DNA from: Opitutales bacterium
GTDB taxonomy: Bacteria > Verrucomicrobiota > Verrucomicrobiia > Opitutales > Intestinicryptomonadaceae
Length of the DNA stretch: 12,695 bases
Assembly (NCBI GenBank): GCA_017633865.1
Contig: JAGBOM010000300.1
Location: 1 to 12,695, forward strand
Reading direction: 5' to 3'
Within the stretch, counting starts at the first letter, position 1. Each line of letters begins with the position of its first letter. The notes under the pieces are model-generated. The model was given only the letters and a program-made list of their open reading frames with translations, ran no database searches and was not told the DNA's origin. Below are positions 1-11,798 of the stretch, piece by piece. The translations under genes were made by a program, and so were the position numbers.

Positions 1-43
1 ACTAATTGATTAATTGTAGGCATATTTCTTAGTCTTATAATGT

Positions 44-74
44 AAAAATAGGGAAAATTATACGATGCCTTCCC
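44..74 (-). terminator. Candidate intrinsic terminator of the rpoB-rpoC transcript
   Basis: Read on the minus strand, GGGAAGG (74-68) pairs with TTTTCCC (57-51) in 7 bp, including two G-U wobbles, around a 10-nt loop. It is followed by TATTTTT (50-44). It lies about 90 nt beyond the rpoC stop and is the only structure downstream of rpoC with a U-tract on the correct side. The stem is modest and A-U rich, so efficiency is uncertain. Confidence 0.5.
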
Positions 75-112
75 TTTGGCAAGATTATTTTTGTTTTTAT
101 GGTAATTTTTTT

Positions 113-146
113 CGGCTCCGCGGGGTTTTTTTACCCCGCAAAGCCG
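113..146 (-). other. Hairpin 16 nt after the rpoC stop, flanked by A-tracts
   Basis: In the minus-strand RNA the arms 146-134 and 125-113 form an unbroken 13-bp stem: CGGCU pairs with AGCCG, then come two U-G wobbles, then GCGGGG pairs with CCCCGC. The loop is eight bases, UAAAAAAA. On the plus strand the two wobble positions would be C-A mismatches, so the structure fits minus-strand RNA better. It is followed by seven A residues (112-106), not by U, so it is not a classic intrinsic terminator. It may act as a 3'-end stability element, or as a backstop together with the hairpin at 44-74. The role is inferred. Confidence 0.6.
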
Positions 147-162
147 ATTCGGTTAAAGTTTT

Positions 163-4419
<4,257 letters not shown>

Positions 4420-4440
4420 AAATAGCCTCCAGTTTCCGGA

Positions 4441-8205
<3,765 letters not shown>

Positions 8206-8264
8206 ATGTTTTTGCTATCAAATTTTTTGCGGCCCTCCGGTTTTTTTTGCCGCCCGCCCGCGGC
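8206..8264 (-). promoter_or_regulatory. rpoB leader with competing GC hairpins and no close Shine-Dalgarno
   Basis: On the minus strand GCGGC (253-249 within the 8200 block, i.e. 8253-8249) can pair with GCCGC upstream (8264-8260, 6-nt loop) or with GCCGC downstream (8233-8229). The two pairings are mutually exclusive. The downstream pairing loops out the sequence CCGGAGG and uses the last base of GGAGGG (8238-8233), the only Shine-Dalgarno-like sequence. The 23 nt before the ATG are A/T-rich with no complementarity to anti-SD. A regulatory role is inferred. Confidence 0.35.
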
Positions 8265-8292
8265 GCCGAAAAGGCATGCTTTGTATAAACGG

Positions 8293-8339
8293 AAAAAACG
8301 GACAGCAGAGCCCCCGCTTCCGGGAGCTCCACTTTCCGT
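8293..8339 (-). terminator. Candidate attenuator between rplL and rpoB
   Basis: In minus-strand RNA an outer 5-bp stem ACGGA/UCCGU (8339-8335 with 8302-8298) encloses an inner 10-bp stem (8330-8321 with 8316-8307, including U-G and G-U wobbles) capped by the tetraloop GAAG. Six U residues follow (8298-8293). This is the form of an intrinsic terminator. It lies 32 nt after the rplL stop and 88 nt before rpoB. E. coli has a partial terminator at the same junction that lowers rpoBC expression relative to the ribosomal protein genes, so the same job is likely here. Confidence 0.6.
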
Positions 8340-8370
8340 GAAAGCAATTGGCTAAAATGTCGCCAAAAGA

Positions 8371-8745
8371 CTACTTAACCTTAACTGTTGCGCCGGCGTC
8401 CTTAAGCTTCTTTTCGATGGTAGCAGCTTCTTCCTTGGATACGCCTTCCTTAACAGCCTTGGGCGCGCCTTCGACAAGCTCTTTGGCTTCTTTGAGGCCC
8501 AAGCCGGTAATTTCGCGGACAGCCTTGATGACGTTGATCTTGTTGGCGCCCGCCGCTTCGAGAACGACGTCGAACGATGTCTGTTCTTCCGCGGGAGCAG
8601 CGCCTGCGCCGGCGACCGCAACGGCCGCGACAGGAGCCGACGCCGTTACGCCCCATTTTTCTTCAAGCTCCTTTACGAGAGCCGCGGCTTCCAACACTGT
8701 GAGGCCGCTGAGGAATTCGATTACTTCTTCTTTTGATACTGCCAT
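8371..8745 (-). CDS. rplL: Large ribosomal subunit protein bL12 (L7/L12)
   Basis: Stalk protein that recruits and stimulates the translational GTPases (EF-Tu, EF-G, IF2). It is present as dimers bound to L10. The 124 residues are a normal length. The N-terminal dimerisation domain spans about 1-33, an Ala/Pro/Gly-rich hinge about 34-53, and the C-terminal factor-binding domain about 56-124. The last contains the hallmark [20 protein letters not shown] at 68-87, followed by [12 protein letters not shown]. The start is supported by Shine-Dalgarno AAGGAG (8760-8755) 9 nt before the ATG; the stop codon is TAG. The Shine-Dalgarno lies only 4 nt beyond a predicted three-way junction (8808-8765), so translation of this gene, needed in about four-fold excess over L10, may be set there. 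Confidence 0.97.
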   Translation of the reverse strand: MAVSKEEVIEFLSGLTVLEAAALVKELEEKWGVTASAPVAAVAVAGAGAAPAEEQTSFDVVLEAAGANKINVIKAVREITGLGLKEAKELVEGAPKAVKEGVSKEEAATIEKKLKDAGATVKVK

Positions 8746-8764
8746 GATTTTTTTCTCCTTGAAC

Positions 8765-8808
8765 GGTTAGCGCCGTTTCCGGCATTTAAGGGAGCCTTTC
8801 CCCTAACC
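8765..8808 (-). promoter_or_regulatory. Three-way-junction RNA element in the rplL leader
   Basis: The minus-strand RNA folds with only Watson-Crick pairs. P1 is GGUUAG (8808-8803) with CUAACC (8770-8765). P2 is GGGA (8802-8799) with UCCC (8793-8790) around AAGGC. P3 is GCCG (8783-8780) with CGGC (8775-8772), capped by the GNRA tetraloop GAAA. P1 runs into P2 with no linker; the other junction strands are UUAAAU and G. The rplL Shine-Dalgarno begins 4 nt after P1. CUCC at 8794-8791 could instead pair with GGAG of the Shine-Dalgarno (8758-8755), which gives a possible on/off switch. I recognise no Rfam family. A ligand, such as the L10-L12 complex, is speculation. Confidence 0.5.
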
Positions 8809-8830
8809 TTGTTCCTTGTTGATGTTTTAC

Positions 8831-8863
8831 GCGGCCAAGCGCGCATGGAACGCGCAAAGCCGC
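8831..8863 (-). other. GC-rich hairpin just after rplJ
   Basis: On the minus strand GCGGC (8863-8859) pairs with GCCGC (8835-8831) and GCGCG (8855-8851) with CGCGC (8843-8839). They are separated by a symmetrical 3x3 internal loop (UUU and UUG), with a 7-nt terminal loop. It starts 16 nt past the rplJ stop and has no U-tract, so it is unlikely to terminate. It may stabilise or mark an RNA processing site between rplJ and rplL, or be part of the same leader as the three-way junction. Confidence 0.45.
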
Positions 8864-8879
8864 AAAGTTGATTTTGCCG

Positions 8880-9365
8880 TTAAGCCTCCTGCTTTTCGCT
8901 CTTCGCCTTCAAGACGTTCAAGATGCCCTGCGCGGAAGCGATGAGGAACAAGCTGAGCATCTTCGCGCGCATTCCCGCAAGATTCGGGAGCTTGCTCAAA
9001 GCCTCGATTTCGTCCTTGTTCAGGAGCTTCTTGTCAAGCACTGCGACTTTCACGTCGCCCTTGTCGCGGTTCTTGAAGAAATCCATTATCGCCTTGGCGA
9101 CTTCCGTAACGGCGTCGCCGCCGCTTACGATTGCCGTGGGGCCTTCCAAAAATTCCGAGAAATCGGGAAGGTCGCGGTCTTTCGCCGCCACGTTCAAAAT
9201 GGAGTTCTTAACGACGTGGTATTCCGCCCCGCAAGCCCTCAAAGAAGCCCTGAGCGCGGCCGCGTCGGCCACCGTTACGCCGGTAAAGTTCAGCAAAAAT
9301 ACGAAATCGGAGGCGCTTAAACGCGCGATTGCTTCGTCAACGAGATATTGTTTTTCCGGTCTCAT
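8880..9365 (-). CDS. rplJ: Large ribosomal subunit protein uL10
   Basis: Base of the ribosomal stalk. It binds 23S rRNA in the GTPase-associated region and anchors L12 dimers through its C-terminal helix. The protein has 161 residues, close to the E. coli length. Recognisable segments: an N-terminal RNA-binding domain with FLLNFTGVTVADAAALRASL at 23-42 and VVKNSIL at 51-57; EGPTAIV at 74-80; and a hydrophobic C-terminal helix from about 132 (MRAKMLSLFLIASAQGILNVL) whose length suggests two or so L12 dimers. The start lies 3 nt after the rplA stop, and its Shine-Dalgarno GGGGAG (9380-9375) is made by the last rplA codons. Translation is therefore probably coupled to rplA, and there is no space for the usual leader in front of rplJ. 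Confidence 0.97.
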   Translation of the reverse strand: MRPEKQYLVDEAIARLSASDFVFLLNFTGVTVADAAALRASLRACGAEYHVVKNSILNVAAKDRDLPDFSEFLEGPTAIVSGGDAVTEVAKAIMDFFKNRDKGDVKVAVLDKKLLNKDEIEALSKLPNLAGMRAKMLSLFLIASAQGILNVLKAKSEKQEA

Positions 9366-9368
9366 GTG

Positions 9369-10058
9369 TTATTTCTCCCCAACCTCGCTAAGCGCGATTT
9401 TGATTGCGGGGCTCATTGTGGAGCTCAAAGTCGCAGATTTTATAAATTTTGTTTTAATCGATTCCGGCTTCGCGGCGACAAGGCTCGCCAAGGCCGCCTT
9501 CGCGTTCTCCTCGAGCTTTTCGGGGGCGAAGCTGCGCTTGCCGATTACGATTGAAAGATTCGCGGTCTTGTCCATCTTGTATTCGACGCGGCCGGCCTTT
9601 ACTTCCTTAACGGCGTTTGCGATGTCGTCGGTTACGGTGCCGCTTTTGGGATTCGGCATCAAGCCTCTCGGGCCGAGAATGCGCGCCGCCCTGCGGACGT
9701 CCTTCATGGCCGAGGTCGTAGCGATCGCCACGTCGAAATCCATCCAGCCGCCCTCGATTTTCTTTAGCAGGTCTTCAAGGCCCGCGAAATCGGCGCCGGC
9801 CTTAAGCGCGTCGTCCGCGTTTTCGGTGAAGACTACAACCCTCACGTTTTTGCCGCTGCCGTTGGGCAAACGGACTGTACCGCGAACCATCTGATTGCTC
9901 TGCTTTGGATCGACGATGAGTTTAAACGACAATTCGACGGTTTCGTCGAACTTCGCCTTTTGCATTTTATCGAGCGTCTTTACGGCTTCGGAAAGCGACA
10001 GGGCCTCCGCCGAGCCGAGCTTAGCCGCGCTCTGGTATCTTTTGCTTCTTTTAACCAT
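9369..10058 (-). CDS. rplA: Large ribosomal subunit protein uL1
   Basis: Forms the mobile L1 stalk that helps move deacylated tRNA through the E site. In many bacteria it also represses its own operon by binding an mRNA copy of its rRNA site. The 229 residues are the usual length. Two-domain protein: domain I is made of both termini, with FDETVELSFKLIVDPKQSNQ at 37-56 and MVRGTVRLPNGSGK at 57-70; domain II holds the signature GPRGLMPNPKSGTVT at 129-143. The start is supported by AGGAG (10074-10070) 11 nt before the ATG. A 207-nt gap separates it from rplK, which is wide for this pair and contains several hairpins. Its end overlaps the Shine-Dalgarno of rplJ. Confidence 0.97.
   Translation of the reverse strand: MVKRSKRYQSAAKLGSAEALSLSEAVKTLDKMQKAKFDETVELSFKLIVDPKQSNQMVRGTVRLPNGSGKNVRVVVFTENADDALKAGADFAGLEDLLKKIEGGWMDFDVAIATTSAMKDVRRAARILGPRGLMPNPKSGTVTDDIANAVKEVKAGRVEYKMDKTANLSIVIGKRSFAPEKLEENAKAALASLVAAKPESIKTKFIKSATLSSTMSPAIKIALSEVGEK
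9375..9380 (-). promoter_or_regulatory. rplJ Shine-Dalgarno inside the end of rplA
   Basis: GGGGAG on the minus strand, 9 nt before the rplJ ATG, is formed by the Gly-Glu codons just before the final Lys of L1. A ribosome finishing rplA would cover it and could reinitiate on rplJ after 3 nt. This points to translational coupling of L1 and L10. Confidence 0.75.
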
Positions 10059-10103
10059 GACTTTTTTGTCTCCTGCTGTTTTGCAGTGCGGTTTTATTAA
10101 AAT

Positions 10104-10142
10104 CCGAAGTTCCGCTTCGGCAAAATCTTCCTTTAAGATTTT
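10104..10142 (-). promoter_or_regulatory. Two tandem hairpins in the rplA leader
   Basis: On the minus strand AAAATCTT (10142-10135) pairs perfectly with AAGATTTT (10129-10122) around AAAGG. One base later CCGAAG (10120-10115) pairs perfectly with CTTCGG (10109-10104) around CGGAA. AAAATC (10142-10137) could alternatively pair with GATTTT at 10104-10099, which would enclose the second stem. The pair lies 30-70 nt upstream of the rplA Shine-Dalgarno. It could be a leader for rplA control; I cannot match it to the known L1-binding motif. Confidence 0.45.
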
Positions 10143-10205
10143 AAGATAAAGGGTTTATTGAAACGCTTTTTTTTGCCTTGGCAAGCATTAAATAAAAAAA
10201 GCCCC

Positions 10206-10247
10206 AAAAAACAACTAAAGCGTTTAAGCGGCACTGCGCCTAAACGC
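10206..10247 (-). terminator. Terminator-like hairpin after rplK
   Basis: Starting 18 nt past the rplK stop, GCGTTTA (10247-10241) pairs with TAAACGC (10226-10220). An inner GGC/GCC stem has a 5-nt loop, with a 3-nt bulge on one side. On the minus strand a U-rich tract follows (10219-10206, ending in six U). The plus strand has an even cleaner U-tract (10250-10256), so the element could stop transcription from both sides. It would partly uncouple rplK and everything upstream from rplA and everything downstream. Partial termination (attenuation) is more likely than a full stop, because I see no good promoter between it and rplA. Confidence 0.45.
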
Positions 10248-10265
10248 CGTTTTTTTAAATGAAAA

Positions 10266-10691
10266 CTAATCGACAACCTCGATGCCCATCGAGCGCGCGG
10301 TGCCGGCGATGATTTTCGCGGCGGCGGCTTCGTCGACGGCGTTGAGGTCCTTGGCCTTCAGCTTCACGATTTCGGCTATCTGCGCCTTGGTGACCTTGCC
10401 GACCTTGTCGACATTGGGCTTCGCGGAAGCGGTTTGGACGCCCGCGGCCTTCTTAAGCAGAACCGCCGCCGGCGCGGACTTCAAAATAAACGTGAAGGAC
10501 TTGTCCTGATAAACCGTGATAACCACGGGCAATATCATTCCGCCCTGATCCTTGGTGCGGGCGTTGAACTCTTTGCAAAAGCCCATGATGTTTACGCCCG
10601 CCGCGCCCAGTGCCGGGCCCACCGGAGGAGCCGGATTCGCCGCCCCCGCGGGAAGCTGCAACTTAATCTGCTTTACAATTTTCTTTGCCAT
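10266..10691 (-). CDS. rplK: Large ribosomal subunit protein uL11
   Basis: Binds 23S rRNA helices 43/44 in the GTPase centre, is needed for the stringent response on the ribosome, and lies in the thiostrepton target. The 141 residues are typical. The N-terminal domain (about 1-70) has the proline-rich [16 protein letters not shown] at 19-34, with P22, P23 and P26 at positions near the thiostrepton site. The C-terminal rRNA-binding domain (about 75-141) has the usual [20 protein letters not shown] and the conserved GTARSMGI end. Shine-Dalgarno AAAGGA (10706-10701) lies 9 nt before the ATG; the stop is TAG. A hairpin and a 15-nt repeat of the nusG 3' end precede the Shine-Dalgarno. Confidence 0.97.
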   Translation of the reverse strand: MAKKIVKQIKLQLPAGAANPAPPVGPALGAAGVNIMGFCKEFNARTKDQGGMILPVVITVYQDKSFTFILKSAPAAVLLKKAAGVQTASAKPNVDKVGKVTKAQIAEIVKLKAKDLNAVDEAAAAKIIAGTARSMGIEVVD

Positions 10692-10716
10692 TTTCTTAAT
10701 TCCTTTGATTTTTTAA

Positions 10717-10772
10717 CTCGATTTTTGAGGCAATCGATGTGCGTAATAAAGTTATTCCTCGATTTTTGAGGC
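10717..10772 (-). repeat. Direct repeat spanning nusG end and rplK leader
   Basis: The 15-mer GCCTCAAAAATCGAG (minus strand) occurs exactly twice, at 10772-10758 (last codons of nusG) and 10731-10717 (rplK leader), 41 nt apart. Between them TCGATT (10737-10732) can pair with AATCGA of the downstream copy (10723-10718, 8-nt loop) or with AATCGA of the upstream copy (10764-10759). In the downstream form GUUA next to the stem can also pair with UAAC at the nusG stop. The two folds are mutually exclusive, so a ribosome ending nusG could choose between them. The role is inferred. Confidence 0.5.
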
Positions 10773-11327
10773 CTGGTCGAAATCCAGCTCCACAGGGGTG
10801 AACCTGCCGAATATCGAAACGCTGACCTTGAGCTTTCCCCTTTCGGCGTCAACCCCCTCGACCACGCCCGTCATATTCAGGAACGAGCCGTCGGTTATCT
10901 TTATGTGCTCGCCCACGGAGAAGTTTACCTTCGGGCGGACCGTGCCTTTGGCGGTTTCTATCTGCGCGAGCATTTCGAGGACTTCGCTGTCGCGCAGGGG
11001 GGTGGGATTATTGCCGCCCATGAAATTGATTACGCCGTTCGCCTTCTTTACGAAATACCAGCCGGCGTCGAGAAAGTTCTCGTCCTCGTCGTAAAGCTTC
11101 ATCTTTACGAAAATATAGCCCGGGTAGAGCTTGCGCTGGCGGGTTACGGTCTTGCCGTTTTTGACTTCGGAAACCGTTTCAACGGGCATCAAAATATCGT
11201 CCTCGGAGAGGATGCCGCCCATGTCCTCAGTCTTTATGAGCGTTTTCAGCGATTCAACGGCCTTGTTCTCCATATTGGAGCGAACCTGAACCACGTACCA
11301 CTTGCGCAAATCTGTTTCGGACGCCAT
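10752..11327 (-). CDS. nusG: Transcription termination/antitermination factor NusG
   Basis: Universal elongation factor that binds the RNA polymerase clamp and links it to Rho or to ribosomal protein S10. The protein has 191 residues. The N-terminal NGN domain (about 7-125) begins with RKWYVVQVRSNMENKAVESL at 8-27 and contains LMPVETVSEVKNGKTVTRQR and the conserved KLYPGYIFVKM at 66-76. The C-terminal KOW domain (about 135-190) has VGEHIKITDGSFLNMTGVVE followed by GRFTPVELDF. Shine-Dalgarno AGGAG (11337-11333) lies 5 nt before the ATG. It follows secE by 15 nt, the common secE-nusG pairing. Its last codons are repeated in the rplK leader. Confidence 0.97.
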   Translation of the reverse strand: MASETDLRKWYVVQVRSNMENKAVESLKTLIKTEDMGGILSEDDILMPVETVSEVKNGKTVTRQRKLYPGYIFVKMKLYDEDENFLDAGWYFVKKANGVINFMGGNNPTPLRDSEVLEMLAQIETAKGTVRPKVNFSVGEHIKITDGSFLNMTGVVEGVDAERGKLKVSVSIFGRFTPVELDFDQASKIEE

Positions 11328-11342
11328 AAAAACTCCTGTATC

Positions 11343-11552
11343 TTAATTGCCGCCTAAAAGCTTGGTGCACAAGCTTATAACATTCAAAACCGAAAAATCC
11401 ACCAGCGATATGAAGGCGCCCAGCAAAAAGATGGCAACAAACACCACCAGCATCGAAGACCTAATTTCCGAAAAATTAGGCCAGTTCGCCCTTTTTAGCT
11501 CTACTACCGTTTCTTTATAAAACTGTCTTACTCTGGAAAATGGATTTGCCAT
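11343..11552 (-). CDS. secE: Preprotein translocase subunit SecE
   Basis: Essential clamp subunit of the SecYEG channel in the inner membrane. Starting at the ATG at 11552 gives 69 residues, MANPFSRVRQFYKETVVELK onward. That is the short single-membrane-segment form found in most bacteria (E. coli has three). A cytoplasmic amphipathic helix with the conserved ETVVELKRANWPNFSE spans about 15-30; one transmembrane segment spans about 34-58 (LVVFVAIFLLGAFISLV and on). The frame stays open upstream, but a longer start would run through tRNA-Trp, so it is rejected. There is no Shine-Dalgarno; the 8 nt just before the start are paired in a predicted long hairpin with the tRNA-proximal side of the spacer. 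It lies 15 nt upstream of nusG. Confidence 0.93.
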   Translation of the reverse strand: MANPFSRVRQFYKETVVELKRANWPNFSEIRSSMLVVFVAIFLLGAFISLVDFSVLNVISLCTKLLGGN

Positions 11553-11553
11553 A

Positions 11554-11608
11554 AAATTTATGTTTTTCAAAGCGCGCGCGGACTTCCGCCAAGCGCCCCG
11601 ATAAATTT
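11554..11608 (-). promoter_or_regulatory. Spacer-long hairpin between tRNA-Trp and secE
   Basis: On the minus strand AAATTTAT (11608-11601) is a perfect 8-bp match to ATAAATTT (11561-11554), which abuts the secE start with one base between. Inside, CGGGGCGC (11600-11593) pairs with GCGCUUUG (11575-11568), using three G-U wobbles, and GCGG (11589-11586) pairs with CCGC (11581-11578) around AAGU. The wobbles favour minus-strand RNA. The 5' arm begins two bases after tRNA-Trp position 73. It may guide tRNA 3' processing and hide the secE start. The role is inferred. Confidence 0.5.
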
Positions 11609-11682
<74 letters not shown>

Positions 11683-11706
11683 GTATTGAAAATTAAAGAA
11701 CTTCTT

Positions 11707-11782
11707 AAAAAAATTTCGCATCGGAGGCCTGCCCAAGCGGCCTGCCGATAGGCGGCCGCTTAAAACAAGCCCCGACGCAAAA
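11707..11782 (-). terminator. Strong intrinsic terminator after tuf
   Basis: On the minus strand an inner perfect stem AAGCGGCC (11761-11754) with GGCCGCTT (11742-11735), extended by GCC/GGC, is enclosed by an outer 11-bp stem UUUUGCGUCGG (11782-11772) with CCGAUGCGAAA (11724-11714). The outer stem contains two G-U wobbles. Seven U residues (11713-11707) follow directly. The wobbles would be mismatches on the plus strand, so direction is clear. It starts 16 nt past the tuf stop. Only 24 A+T-rich nt separate it from tRNA-Trp, so either the tRNA promoter overlaps the hairpin or the terminator is leaky. Confidence 0.75.
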
Positions 11783-11798
11783 ATCGAATAGCCCTATA

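Larger units (their letters stand above)
1..162. other. Non-coding region downstream of rpoC
   Basis: No gene is recognised between the rpoC stop and the window edge. A plus-strand frame that starts at 65 runs straight into antisense rpoC and is a shadow. Read on the minus strand, the stretch holds a 13-bp hairpin with A-tracts (113-146), then an A+T-rich run, then a second hairpin with a U-tract (44-74). Bases 1-43 are A+T-rich with no further signal that I can support. The gene beyond position 1 cannot be judged. Confidence 0.7.

Noticed and set aside
4420..4440. Possible separate promoter or regulation for rpoC
   Set aside because: The rpoB-rpoC gap is only 21 nt and holds just the Shine-Dalgarno; a single transcript explains it.
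10156..10184. Possible promoter for rplA (TTGCCA with an A/T-rich region downstream)
   Set aside because: No acceptable -10 hexamer lies 16-18 nt after TTGCCA; the better match TAAAAT is about 35 nt away.
10161..10202. Long T7...A8 pairing (GCTTTTTTT with AAAAAAAGC) between rplK and rplA
   Set aside because: It is nearly all A-U pairs of low-complexity sequence, and the inner stem is only 4 bp; I do not count it as a supported structure.
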